The position numbers and the translations under genes are program-made. Of a stretch of 64,000 bases of DNA, positions 1 to 8,952 are shown in pieces. The stretch is taken from the NCBI RefSeq assembly GCF_034933565.1, contig NZ_JAYFNG010000053.1, positions 1 through 64,000 on the forward strand, read 5' to 3'. The DNA comes from Raineyella sp034933565 (GTDB lineage Bacteria; Actinomycetota; Actinomycetes; Propionibacteriales; Propionibacteriaceae). The notes below the pieces were generated by a model. The model worked only from the letters and a program-made list of their open reading frames with translations, had not been told where the DNA came from and made no database searches. Positions within the stretch are counted from its first letter, which is position 1. The number at the start of each line of letters is the position of its first letter.

Positions 1-150
1 GCCCCCCCCCCCACGTCCGTGTCCGGGGTCATATCCGTGTCCGGGGTCAGAGGTGCCCGGAGTCCGGGGCGTACGTGTCCGGGGCCCAGGGCACCGTACG
101 CATCTCGCGGTGTCCCTCCCCGTGTCCCCGTGCGGGGGAGCATCCCGGCC

Positions 151-1464
151 TCAGCGTCGACGGGTCAGGGCCCGGCCCAAGGCCGCCAGCAGGGTCCCCA
201 GCCCGACCCCGGTCAGAGTGCCGGTGATCCAGCCCGTACGCATCGCCATCCGGGCGTTGCGGACGGCCATCGGGCGAGTGACCTGCACGGTCCCCGGTGG
301 CGGGGCCATCGCGGCCGCGGCCCGCGCCTCCCGCTCCCCGGTGATGGTGGCTCCGGCAGCAGAGCCGGTGAGGGTGGCCCCGGCAGCGGTGGCGGTCGAC
401 CCGACAGCATCGGCGGTGAGCCCCGGAGCGGTGGCGGCCCCCGGAGCAGCAGGTGACGTGACGGTGCCCGGGGACGTGGGCTGCGAGCCGGCCTGCAGGG
501 CCGCCACCTGGGCGGTGGTGACCCCGGTGCCGGGCAGTGCGGCGAGGGGGGCGTCGATGTCCTGGAGGCGCAGCGGGTTGGCCCGCTGGACGGCGGTCGC
601 CATCCAGGCGGCCACGTAGAGGATCAACCGCGCGAACAGGTTGAGGAACAGCATCAGGACGATGACGGGGCCGAAGAGCGCCGCCGCGGGATTACTGGTG
701 AAGCTTGCGACCAGAAAGCTCGTCAGGTACTCCAGCAGGCCCAGGCCGATCGACCCGATGAGAGCAGCACGCCATTTCACCCGGAACGCGAAGGACTCCT
801 CGGGGAACACCGTGAGGACGTAGAGGAAGAGCAACCAGCCCGCCGCGGTGGCGGCCAGGATGCCCACCAGCCGCAGCGCGGCGCCGACACCGGGAACGTC
901 TTCGGCCCCGATCAGCACCAGCAGCGCGTCGGTCAGCGTGGTCGAGGCGTTCGCCAGGGCGATCGTGGTCGGGATCAGCACCAGCAGGCCGAGCATCAGC
1001 GCGACGTTGACCAACGTCTCCACCACCACGTTGCGATTCGTCTCGGCCAGGTCGAACTGCGCGCGGGTCTGGGCCCGGATCGCACTCTTGAGGTTGCCCG
1101 CCCAGCCGGACGCCGAATAGATGCCGGAGAGCAGGCCGACGATGCCGATGGCGCCCCAGTTGATGAGGAAGCTGCGAATGATGCCGGAGATCATCGCCTG
1201 CAGATCCTGGCCCAGGCCGGACAGCTGCTCGGTGATCGCCGCCTCGACCAGGACGAGGAGGTCCGGACGGGCGACGGTCAGGATGAACCCGACGGTGGCG
1301 AAGGTGACCATCAGCAGGGGCACCAGCGCCAGGACCGAGAAGTAGGTGATCGCCCCGGCGAACTGAGCGCCCAGCCTGGTGCCGAACCGGTCCTGCATGC
1401 GCAGGACGTGGGCGATCCACGGCACCGTCTTCGCCCGGGCCACGTACTCCTGGAGCTTGCTCAT
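151..1464 (-). CDS. YihY/virulence factor BrkB family membrane protein
   Basis: Polytopic inner-membrane protein of 437 aa. The first ~300 residues contain about six hydrophobic segments with the polar and glycine spacing of the YihY/BrkB family, once misnamed RNase BN; its function is still unclear. Residues ~300-410 are a low-complexity Ala/Thr/Gly/Pro tail that most family members lack, and a last hydrophobic stretch (~412-432) ends in basic residues. ATG at 1464 is preferred over the adjacent GTG at 1467 because an AGGA stands 8 bases before it. It is the last gene of the minus-strand run, 50 bp after the MerR gene. Family is clear; role and the meaning of the tail are unknown. Confidence 0.85.
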   Translation of the reverse strand: MSKLQEYVARAKTVPWIAHVLRMQDRFGTRLGAQFAGAITYFSVLALVPLLMVTFATVGFILTVARPDLLVLVEAAITEQLSGLGQDLQAMISGIIRSFLINWGAIGIVGLLSGIYSASGWAGNLKSAIRAQTRAQFDLAETNRNVVVETLVNVALMLGLLVLIPTTIALANASTTLTDALLVLIGAEDVPGVGAALRLVGILAATAAGWLLFLYVLTVFPEESFAFRVKWRAALIGSIGLGLLEYLTSFLVASFTSNPAAALFGPVIVLMLFLNLFARLILYVAAWMATAVQRANPLRLQDIDAPLAALPGTGVTTAQVAALQAGSQPTSPGTVTSPAAPGAATAPGLTADAVGSTATAAGATLTGSAAGATITGEREARAAAAMAPPPGTVQVTRPMAVRNARMAMRTGWITGTLTGVGLGTLLAALGRALTRRR

Positions 1465-1514
1465 CACGGCGTCCTGCGGACCGCGTCGTGACGGACCGGG
1501 ATCCGGCGGCCGGG

Positions 1515-2099
<585 letters not shown>

Positions 2100-2286
2100 C
2101 TCCGCCTTCCGACGACCTGCTCGCCTGCCTTGCTGGACGTTGCTCGCCACGTCATCGATTCCGCTGACGCTGCTTGCCAACGACGTCGACACTAGCCAGG
2201 GAGCCCCGTACGACAGGGCCGCCGTGCGGCGACACGCCCAGGGACCACCTCAAGCTCAGGGACGGGTTGAGGGTTCAGGGCAGACT

Positions 2287-2826
2287 CTACGCCGGCCCGT
2301 CGTCTCCGGCATCCCCCGGAGAGTCGTCGTCTCCGTCGTGCCCGTCGTCCTCCCCCTCGCCGCCCTCGTCGACGAAGTCATCGGCACTGACGTGGTCGAG
2401 GAATTCGCGGAACTTCTCGACCTCCTCCTCGGCCTCTTCCTCCTCCTCGAAGCCGGCGGCCTCGAGCACGTCCTCGGCGCAGTAGACCGGGGCCTGGCAG
2501 CGCAGCGCAAGCGCGATGGCGTCGGACGGGCGAGCGCTGATCTCGACGCCGTCGATCATCAGGACCGCGTAGAACGTCCCGCCCTCGAGCTCGGTGATGT
2601 GGACCTCCTTGAGGGTGTGGCCCAGTCCGGTGAGGGTGTCGATCATCAGGTCGTGGGTCAGCGGGCGCGGCGGCCGCAGGCCTTCGAGCGCCTCGGCGAT
2701 GGCGTTCGCCTCGTTCCAGCCGATCCAGATCGGCACCATCCGGTGGCCCCCGACCTCCCGCAACAACACGATGGGTTCGTTGTTCGGCATCTGGGCCCGA
2801 ACGCCGACCACGTCCATCTCGCGCAT
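2287..2826 (-). CDS. DUF151 / bifunctional nuclease-domain protein (Rv1829-like)
   Basis: Cytosolic protein of 179 aa. Residues 1-130 form the DUF151 (BFN) domain, including the stretch VLLREVGGHRMVPIWIG near the N-terminus and SARPSDAIALALR later on. Family members have been reported to have nuclease activity, but the role in actinobacteria is not settled. The last ~50 residues are almost all Glu, Asp and Gly. The ATG has no Shine-Dalgarno sequence; TAGTGT ends six bases before it, suggesting a leaderless transcript starting here, 64 bp after ftsR. Confidence 0.88.
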   Translation of the reverse strand: MREMDVVGVRAQMPNNEPIVLLREVGGHRMVPIWIGWNEANAIAEALEGLRPPRPLTHDLMIDTLTGLGHTLKEVHITELEGGTFYAVLMIDGVEISARPSDAIALALRCQAPVYCAEDVLEAAGFEEEEEAEEEVEKFREFLDHVSADDFVDEGGEGEDDGHDGDDDSPGDAGDDGPA

Positions 2827-2832
2827 GGCCCC

Positions 2833-2838
2833 ACACTA
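2833..2838 (-). promoter_or_regulatory. leaderless -10 element (TAGTGT) for the DUF151 gene
   Basis: TAGTGT on the minus strand ends six bases before the ATG at 2826, and no ribosome binding site is present. This fits transcription starting at or next to the start codon. Confidence 0.5.
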
Positions 2839-2890
2839 CCCGCGGCGGCGTGGCGCGCCAGCCCTCTGGGTCACCCCGTCACGACCGCGG

Positions 2891-3640
2891 TCAGCCGAGC
2901 TCGCGCTGCACGCCGGAACGCACCATCGCCAGATGGGTGACATTGATCAGCCGGGTGAGCTCCTCGATGGTCTGGCGGGAACTCCCCCGTCGGCTGTGGG
3001 CGGCGGTCGCCTGGTTGATCAGGCCGACCTCCTTGTCGGCTGCGATCTTGATCTGGCGCAGGTGGCGCGGGTCGATGCCGAAGCTGGCGAGCTGCTTGGC
3101 CGCGATCGCCACGGCGAAGGCGTCCTGGTCGTAGTAGTGGGTGCCGCGCCGCGGGGTGATCACCAGCAGGCGTTCCAGCTCGGCCAGCACCGGTTCGGCC
3201 AGCCCCGACTTCTCGATCAGCTCGGCCCGGCTCAGCCGCACCGGGCGGCGCTTGCGCGGCTCCTGTCCGGTGCGCGGCGGGTCATCGACGTGGCGGTCAC
3301 CGGGTGCGGGCCGGCGGGATGGCGCCGCCTCGGGCTCCGGCGGCGGATCGGGGACGGCCGGGCTGGGGGTGTCGATCCGGGGCGGAGTGAGTCCCCGGTC
3401 GATCTGGTCCAGGTGCTCGCGGATCACCTTCAGCGGCAGATAGTGCGTCCGCTGCATGTTGAGGATGTAATGAAGGCGCTTGACATCCCCCGCCGAGTAC
3501 TTGCGGTACCCGGAGGGAGCTCTCTCGGGGCTCAGCAGTCCTTCGGTCTCCAGATACCGGATCTTGGAGATCGACAGATCGGGGAACTCCGGCGTGAGCT
3601 CCTTGACCACCCACCCGATCGAGTGTCGGGCCTCAGTCAT
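2891..3640 (-). CDS. ftsR: MerR-type cell-division regulator FtsR (Rv1828-like)
   Basis: DNA-binding protein of 249 aa. Residues ~8-75 are a MerR winged helix (ISKIRYLETEGLLSPERAPS), ~95-135 a Pro/Glu/Arg linker, and the rest an alpha-helical C-terminal domain that carries a second helix-turn-helix-like segment. Orthologues next to garA (Rv1828; FtsR of Corynebacterium glutamicum) activate ftsZ expression. The ATG overlaps the garA stop codon by one base, so the two genes are translationally linked. Identification rests on domain order and on synteny with garA, DUF151 and a second MerR gene. Confidence 0.88.
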   Translation of the reverse strand: MTEARHSIGWVVKELTPEFPDLSISKIRYLETEGLLSPERAPSGYRKYSAGDVKRLHYILNMQRTHYLPLKVIREHLDQIDRGLTPPRIDTPSPAVPDPPPEPEAAPSRRPAPGDRHVDDPPRTGQEPRKRRPVRLSRAELIEKSGLAEPVLAELERLLVITPRRGTHYYDQDAFAVAIAAKQLASFGIDPRHLRQIKIAADKEVGLINQATAAHSRRGSSRQTIEELTRLINVTHLAMVRSGVQRELG

Positions 3641-4125
3641 CAGCGGGAGCCGCGTCCGCCGGTGAAGTAGATCATCCGGAACTTGCCGATCTGCACCTCA
3701 TCCCCATCCTTGAGGACGACGTCTCCATCGACCAGGGTCCGGTTGACGTACGTCCCGTTGAGGCTGCCGACATCGCGCAGCACGACGCCCTCGGGCCGCC
3801 GCAGGAACGTCACGTGATGGCGGGAGACGGTGATGTCGTCGAGGAAGATGTCCGAACGCGGGTGGCGTCCGGCGGTGATCTCGTCCCGGTCCAACAGGAA
3901 GCGGGCGCCGGCGTTGGGGCCACGACGGACGACGAGCAGTGACGATCCGGACGGCAGCGCGGTGACCGCCGCCTTCTCGTCGGAGTTCAGCTCGTTGATG
4001 TCGTTGTCCTCGGGCACGGCGGGGATGACCTTGGTGGTCTCGGACACCGTGACCAACGGCTCGCCGCATTGCGAGCAGAACTTGCTGTCCTCGGTGTTCA
4101 GGTGGCCGCAGGAGGGGCACAACAT
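3640..4125 (-). CDS. garA: FHA-domain regulator GarA/OdhI with N-terminal zinc ribbon
   Basis: Phosphothreonine-binding regulator of 161 aa. GarA/OdhI proteins control 2-oxoglutarate dehydrogenase and glutamate metabolism, switched by Ser/Thr kinases that phosphorylate an N-terminal ETTSV-type motif. Here the motif is ETTKV (residues 29-33), followed by an FHA domain (~70-150) with GRHPRSDIFLDD, SRHH and GSLNGTYVN. Unlike Rv1827, a four-cysteine zinc ribbon (C3, C6, C17, C20) precedes it. ATG at 4125 is preferred because AAGGA stands ten bases upstream; a TTG at 4134 is too close to it. It lies 33 bp after gcvH and overlaps ftsR by one base. Confidence 0.88.
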   Translation of the reverse strand: MLCPSCGHLNTEDSKFCSQCGEPLVTVSETTKVIPAVPEDNDINELNSDEKAAVTALPSGSSLLVVRRGPNAGARFLLDRDEITAGRHPRSDIFLDDITVSRHHVTFLRRPEGVVLRDVGSLNGTYVNRTLVDGDVVLKDGDEVQIGKFRMIYFTGGRGSR

Positions 4126-4158
4126 GTCAGTCAATTCCTTGGTCTCGGGGGTGAGCTT

Positions 4159-4542
4159 TCAGGACTCGATCAGTTCTGCATAGGCATCGGCATCGAGGAG
4201 GTCGTCGACCCCGTCATCGTCGCCGAGTTCGACCTCGAACAGCCAACCGTCGCCGTACGGGTCGTCGTTCACCAGGTCTGTGTTCGCGTCGAGGTCGTCG
4301 TTGATCTGGGTCACCACGCCCGCGACCGGACTGAGGATGTCACCGGCACTCTTCACCGACTCGACCTCGCCGACCACATCACCGATCGCCACCTCGTCCC
4401 CCACCGAGGGCAGCTCGATCGACACGACCTCGCGCAACTGGTCGGCCGCGTACTCGGTGAATCCGACGCGTACGGAACGCCCGTTGCCCGACCTGACCCA
4501 CAGGTGTTCCTCGCTGTATTTGAGGTACTCGGGGAGCTCCAT
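4159..4542 (-). CDS. gcvH: glycine cleavage system H protein
   Basis: Lipoyl-carrying H protein of the glycine cleavage system (127 aa). It shuttles the aminomethyl group between the P, T and L proteins. The lipoylation site ESVKSAGDI places the modified lysine at K64, and length and fold match the family throughout. ATG at 4542 has AGGAGG five bases upstream; a longer in-frame start at 4584 would add a non-homologous stretch. gcvP and gcvT are not nearby. Placement between DUF881 and garA is the actinobacterial arrangement seen at Rv1825-Rv1827. Confidence 0.95.
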   Translation of the reverse strand: MELPEYLKYSEEHLWVRSGNGRSVRVGFTEYAADQLREVVSIELPSVGDEVAIGDVVGEVESVKSAGDILSPVAGVVTQINDDLDANTDLVNDDPYGDGWLFEVELGDDDGVDDLLDADAYAELIES

Positions 4543-4583
4543 CCGTCCTCCTGGGTCTGGGGGGTGACCATCGTCGCTGAACA

Positions 4584-4602
4584 CTGAACCTTAGCCTAAC
4601 GC
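4584..4602 (-). promoter_or_regulatory. possible DtxR/IdeR-type iron box upstream of gcvH
   Basis: The minus strand reads GTTAGGCTAA at the centre, an exact match to the ten-base core of the 19-bp DtxR/IdeR consensus; the outer arms match poorly (about 11 of 19 overall). It lies about 45 bases before the gcvH start. A chance match is quite possible. Confidence 0.25.
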
Positions 4603-4658
4603 CGAGGGATCCGGCACGCGCACCCGGTGCTGGGGCCGCGGAACACCTCGGCGACCCG

Positions 4659-4703
4659 CCCGGTCGGTTGCCGCCCGGTCAGTTGCCGCCCGGTCAGTTG
4701 CCG
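4659..4703 (-). repeat. 15-bp tandem repeat x3 spanning the DUF881 stop codon
   Basis: Three adjacent 15-mers, two identical (CCCGGTCAGTTGCCG on the plus strand) and one with a single substitution. The copy at 4689-4703 contains the TGA stop of the DUF881 gene (4694-4696). The copy at 4674-4688 repeats that stop, and the copy at 4659-4673 has it mutated. Confidence 0.9.
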
Positions 4704-6157
4704 GCCGGGGTGCTGCCGCCGGTGCTCTCGACCGTACGGGCGAACCGCGGGGACTGCACCGTGTGCAGGGAGGTGATCGACAGCCGATCCGACCGGGCGA
4801 TGCTCACCTGCCCACCCACCCGCGGATCGGTGATCTGGCTGACCAGCCCGCCGCGGAACCGGGCGGCCTCCTCCAGGGAGTGGGGATCGCCGATCACCTC
4901 CATGGTGATCGGGGTGGACACCGCCTGCCCGTCGACGACGATACCGGCGGGACCGCTGCCGACCCAGCTGCTCGCGACCACCCTGATCCGGCCGTTGATC
5001 TGGATCACCTCGCCGCCCGCATCCCGCATCTCCTCGAGAGCATCAAGGATCATCGCGGGCTTCACCTTCCCCTGCGGGTCGGTGATCGTGATGGTGATGC
5101 CCGGCCCCTGGGCGGGGAGGGTGCCGGCGAGGATACCCAGCGCGGTGAGCCGATCCTCGGCCTGGGAGCGGGCCAGGGCCTCGTTGTTCTGGCCGGACTC
5201 GAGCTCGTTGCGGGCGCTCTGGAGGGACTCCAGCTCGCTCTGCAGCCGCTGGGACTCCTGATTGAGCCCGTCGAGCATGCCGACCAGGTCGGACTGACGC
5301 AGCGAGCTGTAGCTGTCGACCTGGCCTCGGGTACGGATCTGCGTGACGGCCCCGAAGGCCACGACGGCGAGGACCAGAGCGACCACCACCTGGGTGCGTT
5401 CCGGGCGCAACCAGTCGCGCACCGTCGGCCGCGCCGGCGCCGCGTCGACCGGCGAGGGCTCCGGGTCCTCGGTCCCGGGCCCCGCCGACGAGGTCGGGTC
5501 GGGCTCGGCGGGCGTCGATCCGGTCCCGGCCGTTCGGTGCTCCCGCGACCAGATGGACGGAGCCTCGGCGGCCGTATCAGCAGCCGGTCCGTCGTCAGCG
5601 AATTCGCCGGTCACGGCCTCGGGGGCCACCGGCTCGGCAGCGTCGGATTCCTCCGGGGCCACCTCTGTCCCGATATCGCCCGTCCCGGACTCGACCTGCA
5701 CCTCAGCGTCGACGTACACCTCAGGGTCAGAGTCCGCCTCTGCATCGGTGCTTGCCGAGGCCGACTCCACGGTGACGGGCGGGTCCGTCAGGTCCTCTTC
5801 GGGCCGGTCCTCGGCCATCACCTCGTGGTGCTCGGGCGGCGCCTGCACCGGCTGCGACCGCTCGGTCTCCGCGTCGACGGCGCCGGCCGGGTCGCTCGAC
5901 TCCACGGCGTCATCCGGGTGGTCCGACCCCACGGCATCGTCCGGGTCACCGGGCACCGCGGACACCCGGGCGTCTCCGCGGGTCTCCTCGACGGACGCAG
6001 GCTCGGCCTCGCGCGGGCCGGGCGCCCCGACCTCACCGGGCCGGGTCTGATCCGGCTGGGGACGAGCCGGCCGGGGGTGATCCGGGCCGGTGGGGGCGGC
6101 CGTGGCGGGCGGTTCGTCGCCGGGGGTGGCCTCGGAGCGGGCGCGGTCGTCAGGCAT
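4694..6157 (-). CDS. DUF881 protein with long acidic N-terminal extension
   Basis: Single-pass membrane protein of 487 aa. Residues 1 to ~250 are a low-complexity Glu/Asp/Ala/Pro/Ser region predicted to be disordered and cytoplasmic. A hydrophobic helix (~256-275, VVVALVLAVVAFGAVTQI) leads to an extracytoplasmic coiled coil (~285-335) and the DUF881 domain. Rv1825-like DUF881 proteins are much shorter. DUF881 and sbp genes are conserved together across actinobacteria and some Firmicutes (ylxW/ylxX) beside division genes; their molecular role is unknown. The ATG overlaps the end of sbp by eight bases. Confidence 0.85.
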   Translation of the reverse strand: MPDDRARSEATPGDEPPATAAPTGPDHPRPARPQPDQTRPGEVGAPGPREAEPASVEETRGDARVSAVPGDPDDAVGSDHPDDAVESSDPAGAVDAETERSQPVQAPPEHHEVMAEDRPEEDLTDPPVTVESASASTDAEADSDPEVYVDAEVQVESGTGDIGTEVAPEESDAAEPVAPEAVTGEFADDGPAADTAAEAPSIWSREHRTAGTGSTPAEPDPTSSAGPGTEDPEPSPVDAAPARPTVRDWLRPERTQVVVALVLAVVAFGAVTQIRTRGQVDSYSSLRQSDLVGMLDGLNQESQRLQSELESLQSARNELESGQNNEALARSQAEDRLTALGILAGTLPAQGPGITITITDPQGKVKPAMILDALEEMRDAGGEVIQINGRIRVVASSWVGSGPAGIVVDGQAVSTPITMEVIGDPHSLEEAARFRGGLVSQITDPRVGGQVSIARSDRLSITSLHTVQSPRFARTVESTGGSTPAGN

Positions 6158-6482
6158 GGAAGATCGCCCGTCGGATCGCGGCGACGTTGGTGAAGATGCG
6201 GATGCTCAGCACCACCACGACACCGGTCGACAACTGGGACCCGACGCCGATCTGGTCGCCCACCCAGACGATCAGGGCGGCGATCAACACGTTGGAGAAG
6301 AACGACACGACGAACACCCGGTCGCTGAACCGTCCCTCGAGCCAGGCCCGGAAGGCTCCGAACATGGCGTCCATCGCGGCGATGATCGCGATCGGGAGGT
6401 ACGGCTGGAGGGCGGCCGGGACGTCGGGCTGGAAGATGATCCCGAGGACGATTCCGACGACGAGCCCGATGATGGGGATCAC
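6150..6482 (-). CDS. sbp: small basic protein, DUF1290 (Sbp/YlxX family)
   Basis: Membrane protein of 110 aa with three or four hydrophobic helices and the family signature PIIGLVVGIVLGI at the N-terminus. GTG at 6482 is chosen because GGAGG stands ahead of it, because it overlaps the previous stop as GTGA, and because it gives the usual family length; an in-frame ATG at 6596 would add 38 residues read out of the DUF881 gene. It sits between two DUF881 genes exactly as in Rv1823-Rv1825. Its biochemical role is not known. Confidence 0.9.
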   Translation of the reverse strand: MIPIIGLVVGIVLGIIFQPDVPAALQPYLPIAIIAAMDAMFGAFRAWLEGRFSDRVFVVSFFSNVLIAALIVWVGDQIGVGSQLSTGVVVVLSIRIFTNVAAIRRAIFHA

Positions 6483-7300
6483 GGGGTGCCTCCCTTCGCG
6501 TGGCGGAGCGTGACCCTGGTGGCCGCGGGCAGCTGCAGGTTCTGCTGGCGGGTGACGGTCATCCGGATACCGATGTTCTTCTCCAGGTAGGTCCACCAGA
6601 CGCCGCCGTCGGTACTGATGAACTTCTGCTGCAGGCTGTTCGGGTCACCGATGGCGCTGACCGTGTACGGCCTGGTGAGCGAACGATAGTCGACGGTGAT
6701 GGCGTCACCGGCGCCGCGGATGGCGGTGAGCGCGGTGAGGCGGTGTCCGTTGACGGCGATGCCCTCGGCGCCCGCCTGCCACAGGCCGTTGACCAGCTGC
6801 TGCAGGTCGGTGTCGATCACCCGCGCGTCGGTGGCACCGGACGTGGCGTCGTCGACGACGATCTCGAGGCCCGGGCCGTGCACGGCGACGGCACCGGTCG
6901 GCACCGACAGTTGGTCGATCTGGCCGCCGATCCGGGCGTTGCCCGCATCGTTGGCCAGCCCCTGCTGCTGCAGTGCGTACACCTCCGAGCGGGTGGTCGC
7001 GATGTCCTTGCGGAGCTGGTCCTGGTCCTTCTGGGTGGCCTGGATGGCGGTGATCATCGCGGCCCGGTCCTTCTCGATCTGCGGCGCCGCGCGGGTGGTC
7101 ATCACCGCGGACATCGCGAACAGCATCGCCGCCAGGACGAACACCGGCAGCTGCACCCAGCGATGTGCCCGGCCGCCCTGGGCCCAGGCCCGTTGGCGGG
7201 TGTAGTCGGGGTCGACGGCGCAGGCCTGGATCTCCCGCAGCAGGTCCATGCTGTCGGCGCGCACCGGCGCCGACCGCTGGTTCCCCCCCGCTCCGTTCAC
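6479..7300 (-). CDS. DUF881 family membrane-anchored protein
   Basis: Protein of 273 aa: a ~48-residue cytoplasmic stretch, a signal anchor (~49-67, WVQLPVFVLAAMLFAMSA), a short coiled coil (~75-115) and an extracytoplasmic DUF881 domain. The GTG start overlaps the lnt stop by four bases (GTGA), and its own stop overlaps the sbp GTG in the same way, so lnt, this gene, sbp and the second DUF881 gene form a tightly coupled chain. The conserved position beside sbp, gcvH and garA points to envelope or division work, but no activity is established for the family. Confidence 0.88.
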   Translation of the reverse strand: MNGAGGNQRSAPVRADSMDLLREIQACAVDPDYTRQRAWAQGGRAHRWVQLPVFVLAAMLFAMSAVMTTRAAPQIEKDRAAMITAIQATQKDQDQLRKDIATTRSEVYALQQQGLANDAGNARIGGQIDQLSVPTGAVAVHGPGLEIVVDDATSGATDARVIDTDLQQLVNGLWQAGAEGIAVNGHRLTALTAIRGAGDAITVDYRSLTRPYTVSAIGDPNSLQQKFISTDGGVWWTYLEKNIGIRMTVTRQQNLQLPAATRVTLRHAKGGTP

Positions 7301-8952
7301 ATCGACAGCCTAGGCGATGCCGAGACCGCCCCCGCTCCCCGACGACGCCGGATCGTGGCGCCGAGCGCCGCGGCCAGCAGGCCGAGGACGCCGATCCCGG
7401 CGCCGGTCAGTCGGATCGCGGTCCCGAAACGTACGGCCGGGGTGATCGTGGTGGTCAGCGGCACGTCGACGACCATCGCCTCCGGTGTGTACCAGGGGAC
7501 CTGGGCCAGCACCCGGCCGTCCGGGCCGAACGCGGCGGTGTGCCCCACGGTGGACACCTGGACGAGGGCCCGGCCGGTCTCGACGGCCCGCAGCCGGGCG
7601 AAGGCGAGCTGCTGGTCGAGCTCGTCGGTCCGGCCGAAGTCGGCATTGTTGGTCGGCGACACGAGCCACTGCGCCCCGTCGCGCACCGCCTCCCGGCCCA
7701 GCGCGTCGTCGATGATGTCGTAGCAGATCGCCACCCCGACCTTGGCGGACCGCCCGTCCCGTGTGGTCAGTCCGAGGACCGCAGGACCGGTTCCCGGCAC
7801 GATGTCGCGCTGGATCAGCCCGATCAGGCCCGGGACGATCCTGGTGTAGACCTCCCGGTCGGGCACGTACTCCCCGAACGGGACCGGATCGCGCTTGTCG
7901 TAGATCTGCCGGGTGCCCCCCGAGGTCGGCCAGACGTACTCGGACTGGTAGGTCCTGCCGTCCCGTTCGGTCGACGACCCGAGCAGCAGCGGGGCCCCCA
8001 GCCGGGTGCTGAGGGCGTCGAACTCGTCCGTCAGCACCGGCCACTTCGCCGGGTCCCACTCCGCCGATCCCTCCGGCCAGACCACCACGTCGGGAGCGGT
8101 GCCGGGGGCGATCAGGCCCGACGCCTTCAGGTGCGCGGCGAGGACATCGCCCGGCTGGCCGCCCATGAAGTATCCGGCCCTGTCGTCGCCGCCCTGGACC
8201 CCGACCACCCGGATCGTCCCCACTGTCGGCGTCGGGAACGCGGGGACCGCCACCAGACCGAGGGCGATGGCGAGCCAGCCGGTGATCGGCAGCAGCCGCG
8301 ACGACGGTCGGACGCCGCGGCACACGGCCCGCCGGGCCACCGGCACGATCCAGGCGGCCAGCAGCGCGAGGACGAAGCCGGTCCCGGCCAGTCCGAGCCA
8401 GGCGACGACGTCCAGCAGCGGGCTCCAGGCGAGTGACTGGGCCGGCCGCCCCCAGGCGAAGCCGCCGTAGGGCCAGGAGCTGGAGAGCGCGTCGCGAGCC
8501 GTCCACAGCCCCGCGGTGACGAGCGGGGTGAGCAGCCAACGCCCGACCGGCCCGGGCCAGGCCGTCCTCCCCCACCGGTGCAGCCAGTGGACGGCGACGT
8601 AACCGAGCGTCCACCAGGCGGCCATCACGGTGCCGAGTGCGACCCAGGGCAGCCAGCCCAGGAAGAGTGTCGCCCAGTGGACGAGCGGGAGGTAGAAGGC
8701 CAGGCCGCTGAGGAATCCGACCGGCACCGCCGTCCGGGGGCGGACCGCCACCGAGGCGGAGGCGAACACCAGGGCGAGTCCGGGCACCAGCAGTGGCCAC
8801 CAGCCGGGCTGCGGGAACGCCAGCCGCATCATCAGTGCTCCGGCGACGGCCATCGCGGCCACCACCCACCACGGCGTACGGTGCCCGGTGGCCGGGCCGA
8901 CCGACGTCGTGGCAGCGGCCGGAGCCTGGCCGGTGATCACGGTCGTCCTCAC
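7297..8952 (-). CDS. lnt: apolipoprotein N-acyltransferase
   Basis: Membrane enzyme of 551 aa that would transfer a third acyl chain to the N-terminal cysteine of lipoproteins. About six hydrophobic helices (residues ~20-210) precede a nitrilase-type domain. The Glu-Lys-Cys triad is visible: E294 in VVWPEGSAEW, K353 in DKRDPVPFGEYVP, and C410 in VAICYDIID (CYD rather than the usual CYE). GTG at 8952 overlaps the pgsA stop as GTGA; a second in-frame GTG lies at 8940. In mycobacteria patA and pimA occupy this slot, so the neighbourhood differs from the canonical phosphatidylinositol cluster. Confidence 0.88.
   Translation of the reverse strand: MRTTVITGQAPAAATTSVGPATGHRTPWWVVAAMAVAGALMMRLAFPQPGWWPLLVPGLALVFASASVAVRPRTAVPVGFLSGLAFYLPLVHWATLFLGWLPWVALGTVMAAWWTLGYVAVHWLHRWGRTAWPGPVGRWLLTPLVTAGLWTARDALSSSWPYGGFAWGRPAQSLAWSPLLDVVAWLGLAGTGFVLALLAAWIVPVARRAVCRGVRPSSRLLPITGWLAIALGLVAVPAFPTPTVGTIRVVGVQGGDDRAGYFMGGQPGDVLAAHLKASGLIAPGTAPDVVVWPEGSAEWDPAKWPVLTDEFDALSTRLGAPLLLGSSTERDGRTYQSEYVWPTSGGTRQIYDKRDPVPFGEYVPDREVYTRIVPGLIGLIQRDIVPGTGPAVLGLTTRDGRSAKVGVAICYDIIDDALGREAVRDGAQWLVSPTNNADFGRTDELDQQLAFARLRAVETGRALVQVSTVGHTAAFGPDGRVLAQVPWYTPEAMVVDVPLTTTITPAVRFGTAIRLTGAGIGVLGLLAAALGATIRRRRGAGAVSASPRLSM

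Noticed and set aside
4543..4693. Glycine riboswitch before gcvH
   Set aside because: The 150-bp leader lacks the conserved aptamer core and is partly a 15-bp tandem repeat.
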